From Parapristionchus giblindavisi (taxonomy: Eukaryota; Nematoda; Chromadorea; Rhabditida; Diplogasteridae), in assembly GCA_943737045.1 (NCBI GenBank), contig CALSFV010000210.1, forward strand, positions 372,001-436,000: a stretch of 64,000 bases of DNA, given 5' to 3'. The notes under the pieces are model-generated. The model saw only the letters and a list, made by a program, of their open reading frames with translations. It made no database searches and had not been told where the DNA came from. Both the position numbers and the translations under genes were made by a program. Below, in pieces: positions 15,101-23,685 of the stretch; the stretch's first letter is position 1; the number at the start of each line of letters is the position of its first letter.

Positions 15101-18100
15101 TAATCAAAAATTAAGGATTTTAAAAAATTGACCTTTTTTTCGAAAAGCTACCTTCTATAGAAAAATCCTATGAGGGCGGCGAAAATGTATGATTAGGCAT
15201 AAAGCATTGTAATTTTTGTACAATTTTGAAGAACTTTAACAACAACAAAAAAACAACGTTTAAAAAATCGATTGTAGTGCATAGCAAGTAACTGGCAGCC
15301 AAGCCTCAAAGCTTGTGTGTTTGGCTGTATGTGATGAGTCTACCGTCTTACTATTATATATCGAATCGGAACACAAAGGTTATGTCGCACAAACATAAAT
15401 ATTGACGTCTTATACTATTGTATAAGGAATCAGAACACAACGGTTAACAACTATACATATAGAATCCGTATTATTATAAGACGAAGCAGAACACAAAGGT
15501 TATGTAGCACAAACATGAAAAATGGTGATGCGAGTTGTTGTGATCTCTGTAGCAGTAAGAGGTTCTTTCCGTTCTTTAAAAATATTTGCCTCTATTTGAA
15601 GGTGTGATCGAGCACTACGACGTCGATCCCATCCAGATCGACCTTGTCATGGCCTCACTCGAGAATGCCATCGCGAGCACTGGAGGATTCTGTGTCGGTC
15701 GCAGCTTTGTCGTCGGACATCAGCGACTTTCAGGTTGGTGTAAAAGTCCATTTTACAGCGCTATGAAAATGTTCTATGAATATCAATTTCAATGATTTGC
15801 GCGGCCTGGACTAGCATCCAATATGCTACGAAATGCCTAATCTAGCGTGAATTTCTTGGCTTTTCGAATGTAGCTTGTTTTCAAAGTACTGTCGTAGTGT
15901 TGCCCACGGTATCTTCCCCGCGCAGTAATTTCTCGCTGTCAAAGAATTGACAAGGGAATGATGTCAGCCCACATATTTTATATATGTTTTTGACAACGTG
16001 TAACTTTTTTTGTTTAGCAGATTTTGAAAACGGATTTTTTATGTTTTTTAACAATGTAAAGTACGAAATTATAAATTTCAGCAAATTTTCTGTGTGCGTA
16101 TGGTTATCACAGACACGATATTTGATTGAACTTCATTTCTAGGAACAGGCTACTGTTTCTCCGCATCGCTACCACCTCTACTGGCCACTGCTGCGAGTGA
16201 GTTTTTTCCTTGCGAAATTCATGCAAAAATCAATAATATTTATTCAATATTGATCGTACTCGCCTATTTTCGCCTCGTGACCGCATCTACTTTTCTCATT
16301 CGATTGGTTTCACTCTGCGGCGTGACGCATTTTCGTTGTGAGGTTGATCATAAAAAAATTTTTTATCATAAGAGGTTTCCAAAGATCGCTAAATGATGGG
16401 AAAGAAGAAGGAAAAAGTATATGAAAAGTGGGGAATCTTTTTGTTACTTTCATTTGGGCTTTTTATTAAGTGATATTTTTTGCTACTTGTGTTAGAGAGA
16501 AAACGCACTGTGCTCTTTTATATAAATTTTGTGAAAATAGAATAACAGTGAAACAGTGTACGATTTATATACCCACATCATCGATTTTGGCCATAACGAA
16601 TGATTTGAGAATGAGAATAGAATGGACGATATATAGGCGAAGGAAGGAAGGTACATCGAACACAATAAGACGGGTGTGTTGATAAAAAGAACATATGAGA
16701 ATGGGAAGAAATGGGAGAGGGGTGATACCAGATTGGGAACATAAGGACATCGTCGTGTAATGAACTATTGGAGTAAGAACCAAAGAGTCCATAAAAATGT
16801 TTAATCTAGTTTATCTTCTCGGAAAAGTACAAGTAGAGGTTAAGTAATCGGCGCTGATGCTCGCGTACAGTAGTGGCCATGCTGGTCGCGTAGTGCGTCC
16901 TACTGGTGTTTGCTTATGTTTTTTATGAGCCAGGCAAAGAGAAAAAGTGCCGATCAGTACAATAATATAATATAGATATGGGGCAACCCACGAAGATCTC
17001 GTTCAAACTTTGTCCTTAGTGGCTTTTATTGAAGTCGTCTACCACCCCTGAGGGTCTTCTAGAGAATCAAAGAACAGTACGAGAGCTGAAATTTTGACTG
17101 GGCGAAGTGGGAGAATGGTTGTGGTGGCCCACCGACTTGAGTGACACTGTTCTAGAAGAGATGAGAACACGTTTTCGGGTATTGATTTGGAACATTGCGA
17201 GAAGTCGTGAATGCTTGTATGTATTAGTGTTGTCACATCTATGAAGTTGCTTGTGGTCGGCTGGACAAAATAGTGATGGGACGTGAGAGTGACCAATTTA
17301 TTTATTTATTGGTTTTGGGACAAGAGATTTTGGGACAGTTTTAGCATGGACTTTTCAGAACATTGATTATGAGTTTGATCACTATTGATATAGTTTAACA
17401 GTATTTGAAGTATTGATTACCATTACATAAGTCTTCACCACACAATCATTTCTCGCCCGAAAACTATGGTGTAACATGAACGGGCAGACAAGGTTAATGA
17501 AGCTGGAGGTTGCGTTAAAAGTTGGCGCGTTTGGCGCAAATCAAGGAAATCGAACAGAGGAACAGCCAAGAGGGAAACAAGGTAGCACAGTGTTAAGAGG
17601 TATCATTGAGACTTTTTGAGATCAAGGGCGAGTAAGTAGATGGATAGAGAGACGCAAAGAGAGATATGGAAAGTCAGAAAAGGTAGTCGAGGGGAGGAGT
17701 GATCTTGACGAAAAGTGCACTAATTTGTAGTGTAGACAGGATCCATGGTGGCATAGGGGGCGGAGCATGGATCTGGTATGGGGATTGATAAATATGAATG
17801 ACGTGCATTGGAGTATATTTGGCAACTATTGTATAGTTTTTGGTTTTTGGCTAGTAGAGGTTAGAGGAGGTGGTATGGAGGGCTAGGGTTATAGACGAAA
17901 GAGAAACGAAGAGAATGTACGCCAAAAGATAATGCAATAACGGCGTCGCTGTCTCCATGTGGCGTTCGCTTTTGCTTATTAGTGTGTAGAAATGCAACTA
18001 ACCGGTTGATATATGTATGTCTTTGTGATAATTATGATGTGATAGTAGTACTACTCAAGACAGACAAACACAGAAACATGACAAACTTCAAGAGGGTTTT

Positions 18101-20985
18101 GACCCAAACCATTTTCCTCTGAAAGTCAAGCGGGCAAGATACAGTATTCCAAATGAGCGAATTCGCTTGGTGTTCATACAACGTATATTTTAATAGTGTC
18201 AGAGAAGTAGAAAGAGTGAATAAAGAGACAGATAGGTTTTTTCTTCTATGATATATAAACCTCATTGTAAACAGGAATGGCCCAACCCTGTGGATTATAA
18301 ATTTTATTTAAAAAATAACATAAACGCAAGAGCAACACGATGAGCAACGCTCGATAAGAAAATGCGATTGACTCAACATCATGAGCACGTACCGCGTGGA
18401 ATTTGTCTTAATTTTGGTCATGCGATTGGCAGTAGCATGTGACACACTCTATGGTTCTATAAAATTCGATCGTTTGATAAAGAGTGATCGCGACATTCCC
18501 CCTCCCCTCCTAATGGCACACATTGGTTACATCTCTGTCATATTTATTCATTTCTACAAAGTATTCGACTCAATTCCTATTGATCTTCTTACACGCAAAT
18601 CATCTTCAGTGAGTATAGAAGACTACCTATTCAACTGGATTCTAGGACTGAAATAATTCAACGAAAGACGCGACATAAACTAACGATTATGGAAATGAAC
18701 AAAAACAAATGATCATGCAAACTAAATAAGATAATACTACTCCTAGAGAAAAAAATGCAACATAGTTATGCTAATGAACTATACACATAATGCATAAAAA
18801 CAGATCAAAAATCAATATTTTGGTTATCCTGCCCTAACTTTTATAATAATAATAATTATTATTTTCTAAATAATGCGAGTAATCGAAAAGAAGAACGATC
18901 TTTGGGTGTGCCTAATTCGTTTCATCGACACAAGGCGGAATAGCCAACCTATTAACTAGATCTGGTAGTATTTTGAGTTAAAACAGTTTTATCTGCTTTA
19001 TTTCTGCTCGCTCTTTCTATGCATTCCCTAACGAATGCATCGTGATATTAATGCTCGGATGAAAATATAAAGGCCCGATTATAGGTTAAGTGGATTTTTT
19101 TTTGCAGTCGCCAATAATTGCTGTTGGTGTGATTCGTAAAACTTTGTTAACTATGAGCGGCTACGGTAGTAGTTATGATCTGGCACACACTACGCTTTGA
19201 TAAGTGAGAGCTAATTGGGAGCAGGGTAGAGTCGCTACGATGGTCTACGATCCGATCACTGCTTTCTTTATGTGTTAGTGCAAGGATACTGTACGGGTTA
19301 ATAATAATAATAATAATATACTTTATGCGGCGCAATAGTAAAGATGATTTGAGAGTTTATTGATCACTTATTATTTCACAATTATTTCAATAGTCTCGTT
19401 CATGCGTGAGCATTTGATGAATATAAAGATATGATACTACTCTTTGCACCTAAGATAACGTATCTATTTTTTGTCTTTCTCGAATTATATGATGTCAATG
19501 CTGGTTGGTCTCTCTATTTTTTCACTTTATATCTTGATTGTTGTTTCGACAAAAATATTCCGTGATTCACAAAAATGACATTCCTTTCTCCATGATTTAT
19601 CATTTTGTTGAATTTTTTTCTTCGAAATTTGAATATTGTGACGCTTGACCGAAGCACAGTGGTCGATTCAGAGGTCGAATAGTTACTGAATTTCAAAACA
19701 CTTCCAGGTTTTCAATTTAAAAATCCAATGTGACTCCAGGCTTCGTATTTTTTTCAACCTACTTTCCGACCAATTAGTGCATTTAAATTTTACGATAGTC
19801 CATGGGGTAATACATTTTCGGCGCCCTCACAGGATTGTTTTATATAGCGGGTCAATTTTCGAAATATGGTGGGTCGATTTTCGAAATATCGCGATTTTCC
19901 GCTTAAATTGTAGTCTTTCGCATAAAAATGAGCCTTATACAGTGGGTCGATCTTGAAAGAGCGCAGTATGTCGATCCTCGCATTACAAGGGTATGAAAAT
20001 TTTAAATTAAATAACCCCTGTCACCTTTCCCAAGTGCTTTCTATTGCTAGAATTATGTTTCTTATCGTTTCTGCATTTGCTGTCGCACCTGTCACGGGTG
20101 AATCAAATAAATCAAATAAATAAATAAAAATGTGTGCATGGGGTCCGTGAGAATATTTGTTGTTGTTGGAACATGAGAGTCTTTCTTCTCCTTTAGCACT
20201 TCCTCAATCACATTAGCAGCGCTCATTATATCACACTCTCACTATCATTGTTCCATCTTTGACCTTATCCATCTCTTATCTCTGCGCTATCATCGCTTCG
20301 CTTTCCCTCATAACTGTCTATTTCTCGTTCCATGGTCTACTCTGCCCTGCGCTCTAGCTCTCTCTATCTCTGCTCTATCTTGTGCTTTACCTATACATTT
20401 CTAACTGTCTTTCGCAACTCTCCCTTGTTCCTATCTTCCAGCACGTTTTGGTGATTCCCTCTCGGTTGGTTTCCACGTGAGGTTGGCTCGAGGTCATAGA
20501 TGGGCACGCTTGGGGAAAGGCTGAGCGCAAACCCGGGAAATCGGAGGCAAGGCTGTGCGCATCGTTATTTTTTTGTGGAATTAACTGGAAATTTAACGAT
20601 GTTTTTTGCGAGACAAAGCTATGCGAAAGGCCTGAGGTCGTATGCATGAACGCCGGCAAACCGTTTGTCCGACAAACGTGACGTCACAACCGTAGGCGGA
20701 GGCGTTTGCCGAAAATCGTTTGTCGGACAAACGGTTTGCCGGCTTTCATGCATACGACCTCTGGATGTGAAGGCAAGGCTGTGCGCAAAAATAATTCGTT
20801 TTCACGCGCCTACCTATGCTCGAGGTGTCGGGGTGTAATCCAATTCACATTGTCCTATATGTGTGTGTCTTTTGCATCTGCCAAGGTTACGGTAGATTGG
20901 ACTTTGATCTTTGATCTTTGCAGATGAGGCGCTCACCATCATCAAGGAGGACCCGGGACGCATCGCAAGGCTGCAGGTGAATATT

Positions 20986-21053
<68 letters not shown>

Positions 21054-21904
21054 GTTACTTGATACATTCATCTTACGTGCGCTGCAACGCAGAGTAGTTT
21101 TACATTCCGAAACGGTGTACGGCGAATGTAACAATCGTTTATCAATTAGTACCGTTTTCATCGAACCATCACGCGGTTACGGTTGTTTGAAGTGTACAGA
21201 GAACTGTTACACTCGTGTTATGCAAACAGATTATGCATTTTCATTGATTATTGATCAGTTAGTGATGGTCCGTCAAAAGCTCATGGTAGCTTGGTGAGAG
21301 CAGGAGTATAAGGGGGGATCGATTTTTGTCTGTAGATCAATCAAAATCAATATATTTATATTTATAGGAACACAGTCGCGCACTCTACGATGGACTAACG
21401 ACGGCACTCAGCGGCACGATCTTCCGTTGTCGCGCCGGCGAACCCACTGCTCCCTTCAGGTATACGGTAGCCCCACGAATATTGCAATCGTGAAGTGACT
21501 TTTTTGTTATGATAAAATTTCTGTTCAGACACGTCGAACTAACCGATTCATCCCTAGACAAGTCGCAGAAGAGCAAGCTTCTGGACGAATTCGTAGTACA
21601 GGTATACGGTTGTTTGAAGGCTGATCGATAAGTGACTTTATTCCCGTATGGTTACCATAATCTCGCAGGCATTCGAAGAGAACATTCTGCTGGCCCGTGC
21701 CCGCTACCTGGACGCCCATGAGGAGTTTGAAATAGAGCCAAGGTATACGGTAGCGATTATTGATTGCTTTTGGTGGATCTTATTGATCGATGTTACAGTA
21801 TCCGCATCGCTACCCAGTCTGAGATCAACGAGGAAGAGCTGAAGCGTGGGCTGGAAGTGATCGAACGAGTCGCCAAGAACATATCGGCGTCGGCCGGACT
21901 TTGA
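1765..21904 (+). CDS. sptl-1: serine palmitoyltransferase subunit 1 (SPTLC1/LCB1), 16 exons
   Basis: Exons: 1765-1794, 2197-2313, 3974-4074, 4420-4540, 4620-4688, 5420-5537, 6111-6232, 7145-7258, 7646-7703, 15602-15733, 16143-16196, 20924-20976, 21368-21459, 21529-21601, 21669-21742, 21799-21904. They join in phase to 477 residues, close to the usual ~473. An N-terminal membrane segment ([15 protein letters not shown]) is followed by the class II aminotransferase-like fold: [13 protein letters not shown] (with the conserved Cys that is mutated in human HSAN1), DEYSFG-like [36 protein letters not shown] and [13 protein letters not shown]. As expected for this non-catalytic ER subunit, the PLP lysine found in the SPTLC2 partner is absent. 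With SPTLC2 it condenses serine and palmitoyl-CoA, the first step of sphingolipid synthesis. Introns 9 and 11 are very large (7.9 and 4.7 kb) and full of transposons; intron 9 contains the trehalase gene on the other strand. Confidence 0.96.
2559..3158. mobile_element. foldback transposon with long inverted arms
   Basis: The outer ends CTAGGGAATGGTTTTTGTG (2559) and its complement (to 3158) begin long inverted arms. About 75 bp at 2559-2633 pair with 3084-3158, and a second block at 2785-2890 (tcaactttcaaaagttg, cgcacgaaagacagccaaa) pairs with 2995-3080. The left arm carries about 150 bp (2635-2785) absent from the right arm. It lies in sptl-1 intron 2. ORFs on both strands here only mirror each other. 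Confidence 0.8.
3545..3621 (-). repeat. 3' end of a tRNA-derived SINE (truncated copy)
   Basis: Contains aaaggtacaacc, gttattcaaggcacacgaa and a trailing ttcaaggccaattta. The same block recurs at 60344-60470 inside a longer SINE and, on the plus strand, at about 29415-29470, 37190-37240 and 39455-39510. On the minus strand it ends in TACCTTTA-type tails. Confidence 0.65.
3856..3973 (+). repeat. tandem repeat running into a 3' splice site
   Basis: About seven copies of an 18-19 bp unit (aaaaatcaataatcatac) run directly into the acceptor of sptl-1 exon 3, which reads aatcatacag then GAAGAGGAC. The last unit is itself the acceptor. Confidence 0.85.
4721..4905. mobile_element. MITE, CATACATTTTC family
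   Basis: Terminal inverted repeats CATACATTTTCGGAGCCCT and AGGGTATGAAAATGTATG flank about 185 bp containing the family signature tatagtgggtcgat. Flanks ctttcccat and ctttccaat look like an eroded target duplication. Related copies lie at 5560-5660 (partial), 19805-20000 (eroded), 25225-25399 and 26253-26425. Confidence 0.7.
6254..6445. mobile_element. hAT-like MITE with perfect 8-bp target duplication
   Basis: Ends CATACATGGGCG and CGCCCATGTATG flank 192 bp rich in CAGGGGGC motifs. The target duplication GTTGGGAG is exact (6246-6253 and 6446-6453). The element starts 22 bp after the donor of sptl-1 exon 7. A second, longer relative occupies about 6533-6757 without a clean duplication. Confidence 0.85.
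6773..7129. mobile_element. hAT-like MITE (CATAGGTCGAA family) carrying a second MITE
   Basis: Ends CATAGGTCGAAAAG and CTATTCGACATATG, with exact 8-bp duplication ATCATCAC at 6765-6772 and 7130-7137. It is split by a 229-bp element at 6854-7082 (ends CATACATTTTCGAGC and GCGAAAATGTATG) flanked by AACCTGAT/AACCTGAC, so a second hAT-like element hopped into the first. The outer element ends 15 bp before sptl-1 exon 8. Confidence 0.88.
7704..8320. other. start of sptl-1 intron 9, no gene
   Basis: Non-coding intron sequence up to the trehalase stop codon. It contains a CA/AC run near 7786 and a strong inverted repeat at 8163-8311, listed separately. I see no exon. Confidence 0.6.
8163..8311. repeat. 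~150-bp inverted repeat at the trehalase 3' end
   Basis: The left arm (cacagagaaaatag, then tacagcacataagacctgtg) pairs with the right arm (cacaggtcttatgtgctgtg, then cttttttttctgtgg), with a spacer rich in aacac/gtgtt. It is probably a MITE, but it begins 9 bp beyond the trehalase stop and so would lie in that 3' UTR as a long hairpin. Confidence 0.75.
8321..13380 (-). CDS. trehalase (GH37), secreted and probably GPI-anchored, nested in sptl-1 intron 9
   Basis: Sixteen exons: 13380-13183, 13129-12857, 12800-12678, 12558-12425, 11245-11119, 10991-10881, 10827-10666, 10421-10273, 10216-10094, 10032-9917, 9848-9755, 9679-9509, 9326-9228, 9017-8954, 8898-8818, 8548-8321. They give 750 residues in phase. 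The N-terminus [18 protein letters not shown] is a signal peptide. Both trehalase signatures are present: [15 protein letters not shown] and [20 protein letters not shown] carries the expected catalytic acid Asp, and EKYNV with [18 protein letters not shown] forms the C-terminal active-site region. The tail ends [14 protein letters not shown], a hydrophobic end typical of GPI anchoring. Exon 2 adds a 91-residue Glu/Pro/Ser-rich disordered insert not usual for the family. It hydrolyses trehalose to two glucoses at the cell surface. A tttcag acceptor about 70 bases upstream of the ATG could be a spliced-leader site. Confidence 0.95.
8573..8727. mobile_element. hAT-like MITE (CATAGGTCGAA family) in a trehalase intron
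   Basis: A 155-bp element with repeated gcctgaccggattttgagcc motifs, flanked by exact 8-bp duplication TTATCACA (8565-8572, 8728-8735). On the trehalase strand it lies about 24 bp upstream of the last exon's acceptor. Confidence 0.85.
9128..9214. repeat. (TA)n followed by (AAT/ATT)n microsatellite
   Basis: Simple-sequence DNA in the trehalase intron between exons 14 and 13. The (TA)n run and the attattatt run abut. Confidence 0.9.
10491..10651. mobile_element. hAT-like MITE with 8-bp duplication in trehalase
   Basis: Ends CATACGTGGGC and GCCCACGTATG, internal cgaccccccgatttt repeats, and exact duplication TTCAGCAT (10483-10490, 10652-10659). It sits 14 bp beyond the donor of trehalase exon 7. 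Confidence 0.87.
11715..11895. mobile_element. degenerate MITE rich in AAGT/CACTTAAAG motifs
   Basis: Repeated pieces such as cacttaaagtttagtttac, cacttgtagtttacttaaa and cactttaagttttgaaaaac in both directions match the style of elements at 52014-52217 and 57672-57914. It lies in the 1.2-kb trehalase intron 4 (11246-12424), which otherwise shows no exon. Confidence 0.5.
13381..15601. other. sptl-1 intron 9 upstream of trehalase; trehalase promoter region
   Basis: No exon is supported. It contains a GA/CT-rich stretch (13520-13930), the CATAGGTCGAA-family MITE at 14195-14314 and three degenerate copies of a ~75-bp unit (gaacacaaaggttatgt.gcacaaacat) at about 15340-15515. Trehalase transcription should start in the left part. 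Confidence 0.5.
14195..14314. mobile_element. hAT-like MITE, 120 bp
   Basis: Ends CATAGGTCGAATAG and CTTTTCGACCTATG. Flanks GGAGAAAT and AGAGAAAT match at 7 of 8 bases. It is an intact-length member of the family seen at 25053-25172. Confidence 0.85.
18521..18655 (+). pseudogene. possible non-LTR reverse transcriptase relic
   Basis: A frame here reads [16 protein letters not shown] then [12 protein letters not shown], resembling the AFDSVPHDLL...LLNWI segment of LINE reverse transcriptases. The YxDD motif and neighbouring blocks are not visible, so this is at best a short decayed fragment. Confidence 0.35.
20005..20125 (+). repeat. retroelement 3' end with (AAAT)n tail
   Basis: A ~110-bp block (ttaaataacccctgtcacc ... 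gtcgcacctgtcacgggtg) ends in aaataaataaataaa. The same block with the same tail occurs at 23545-23663. Shared 3' end plus A-rich tail suggests a 5'-truncated LINE or SINE family. Confidence 0.7.
20634..20761. mobile_element. palindromic MITE
   Basis: Arms of about 45 bp (GAGGTCGTATGCATGAA, then GCCGGCAAACCGTTTGTC) are almost perfect inverted copies of each other and flank a ~38-bp spacer containing tgacgtcacaaccg. An older relative is at 22219-22364. Confidence 0.85.
20986..21050 (+). repeat. (AAT)n microsatellite
   Basis: About 21 consecutive aat triplets, 9 bp after the donor of sptl-1 exon 12. The poly-Asn reading is spurious. Confidence 0.95.
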
Positions 21905-23025
21905 GAAACGTCGCCCCTACAGTATCCAACACACACCACGTTCCACACCAAATACACTCTCATATTGATTTAGATCTGCTTATCACTGTCCCTGTTGCCT
22001 TAACCCGAATTCGATATAGGCTGTGATTCATCTTTTTTTCTAATTGTGATATTTATGTGTTTTTTTGCTATCTACTACTCACTTTTATCTAACTTTCGTA
22101 CCTTCCCCTTAGCATTTTAGGAATAGTCCGTAACTTTGTATCGCTCTCTAGGACTGTTTATTAGTTCAATATTCATCGACATTCCGAAATGCCATATTAT
22201 TTGCATATTGCTCTGTGGCCGTATGCATGCACAACGGAAAACAGTTTTCCGGGAAACGTGACGACATTAGCATGGGCGGAGGATTTTTGGAAAACGTCTC
22301 AGTCTACGCTACTGACGTGACTGTTTCCAGGAAAACGGTTTTGCGTTGTTCACGCATACTGCCACTATTCCAGATGATCGAAAATCAATAAATCATATTT
22401 ATTGTCTTTTATTGATTGGCTCTCGCAGAGATCCCGTCACGAATCGGCAGCATACTGTAACCTGAATGGTACGGTAGAAATGTAGAATCAATCGATCTAG
22501 AGCAATGTCATATCCTCTACATGCTGAGTTGTACACGATTGACGGAGCGATCTACCGTCGGCCACCGTATCGTGGTGCGAAGAAGGTACAGTGTAGTTGG
22601 TGTGGTTGTGCGACGTTTCACAAATAGCCCTCGATCCATATTACTTTACAACGCACGAGATGTTCTGTTTCCATCAATACCTTGCGCTCTAAAGCGGCAT
22701 GAACGGTGGGAAATCGGGACTGAACGGGTATTCATAGCGAACTTACAGACGTCTACATAGGCTCATTCGAATAACTTATTCTTTCATTTATATCTATGTT
22801 AATGTCAAGTTATGCCAATTTGCCGTATTGTTGCTCATGTGGGCTAAGATTATAGATCAAGATATCACAGGGTAGGCTGACCTACATGTACTCTAGCCTA
22901 TGATGTCTTTAAGTTTGTTATGAAGAAAACTGTTTGTTGAGAAAATTGATGTCACAACCATAGGGTTTGGGTGATATGTGACGTCACGTTTCTCTGCAAT
23001 TGATACCGTCGTTCATGGATACCAT
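21905..23025. other. intergenic region sptl-1 to ASCC1
   Basis: Holds the sptl-1 3' UTR, a decayed palindromic MITE at 22219-22364, and a possible first ASCC1 exon: a ctctcgcag acceptor, a short leader, then an ATG at 22466-22468 immediately followed by gtacgg. That ATG would join exon 23686-23791 in frame (M then ETVAYGL). This is a suggestion only. Confidence 0.4.
22219..22364. mobile_element. decayed palindromic MITE related to 20634-20761
   Basis: Ends ggccgtatgcatgcacaacg and cgttgttcacgcatactgcc with inner arms gaaaacagttttcc and ccaggaaaacggtttt. The outer GTATGCATG and central gtgacg are shared with the 20634 element. Confidence 0.65.
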
Positions 23026-23193
23026 ACATGGGGGTACCCCCTGTAAAATTAGAGTTTTTCGAAAATTTTGTGGAATACCCCTGCAAAAAATATGCTTAGG
23101 TGAAATTTTTGAAAAAAATTGAAGACCGCCTGAAAAATTAGCCATTTTTCGTTCGAATGCACCCTGTAGAATCGAGCGCCAGGTAGCCCGCGT
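23026..23193. mobile_element. MITE of the CATACATGGGCG family, interrupted at its right end
   Basis: Inverted relative of 6254-6445: starts CATACATGGGGGTACCCCCT and follows that element to ccaggtagcccgcgt, where the tRNA-cored element at 23194-23526 interrupts it. The remaining end appears after 23526 as cgcgtatatata. Confidence 0.7.
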
Positions 23194-23526
23194 CACGGCG
23201 GCTCAATGATAGTAACTAAGAAGCTCTTGCCGGAGAAAGAAAGTATCGCAAACTGAGTGATGATAAGCACTAAAACATCTAGGTTCTCCCAGCGCGAAAG
23301 TTGACTACGGTATTTCTGGGCGCTCGCTTCTGACTAAACCTATCATCGAGTTTTACGATTCGCGAGACATGCCGATATGGCTTAGTGGATAGAGCTTTTG
23401 TGTATCTATCCGAACCTCGTAGGTTCGAATCCCGCCCAGTGCAAATCAACTTTGCCGATTTTTCGTAATGCAAGAGGCTTCAAGCCAGAGTTAAATGTAG
23501 GGATTTCTCTTCATTGAACCGCCGTG
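23194..23526 (+). mobile_element. TIR element with tRNA-like core and 5-bp target duplication
   Basis: Ends CACGGCGGCTCAATGA and TTCATTGAACCGCCGTG are inverted repeats, flanked by CGCGT on both sides. Inside, on the plus strand, lie a tRNA-type A box (TGGCTTAGTGG, about 23378) and B box (GGTTCGAATCC, about 23422), about 45 bp apart. An inverted relative with its own duplication is at 38127-38453. No protein is encoded. Confidence 0.88.
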
Positions 23527-23544
23527 CGCGTATATATAGCTATC

Positions 23545-23663
23545 GTTAAATAACCCCTGTCACCTTCCCCAAGTCCTTTCTATTATTAGTATTATTTTAC
23601 TTATCGTTTCTGTATTTGCTGTCGCACCTGTCACGGGTGCGCATCAAATAAATAAATAAATAA
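23545..23663 (+). repeat. second copy of the (AAAT)-tailed retroelement 3' end
   Basis: Matches 20005-20125 (ttaaataacccctgtcacc to cacctgtcacgggtg) and ends in aaataaataaataagt, 22 bp upstream of the first confident ASCC1 exon. Confidence 0.7.
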
Positions 23664-23685
23664 GTATGATGGATACTCATGGCAG

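Larger units (their letters stand above)
16197..20923. other. sptl-1 intron 11 (4.7 kb), no gene
   Basis: A long AT-rich intron. Recognisable contents are a possible reverse-transcriptase relic (18521-18655), a decayed CATACATTTTC-family MITE (about 19805-20000), a retroelement 3' tail (20005-20125) and a palindromic MITE (20634-20761). Two heptamers (gatcttt) precede the acceptor at 20923. Confidence 0.6.

Noticed and set aside
20911..21297. Frame with a poly-Asn run
   Set aside because: Read-through of an sptl-1 exon into an (AAT)n microsatellite.
23378..23440. Functional tRNA gene
   Set aside because: A and B boxes are good, but acceptor and anticodon stems do not pair and a second copy shows the same sequence embedded in a TIR element.
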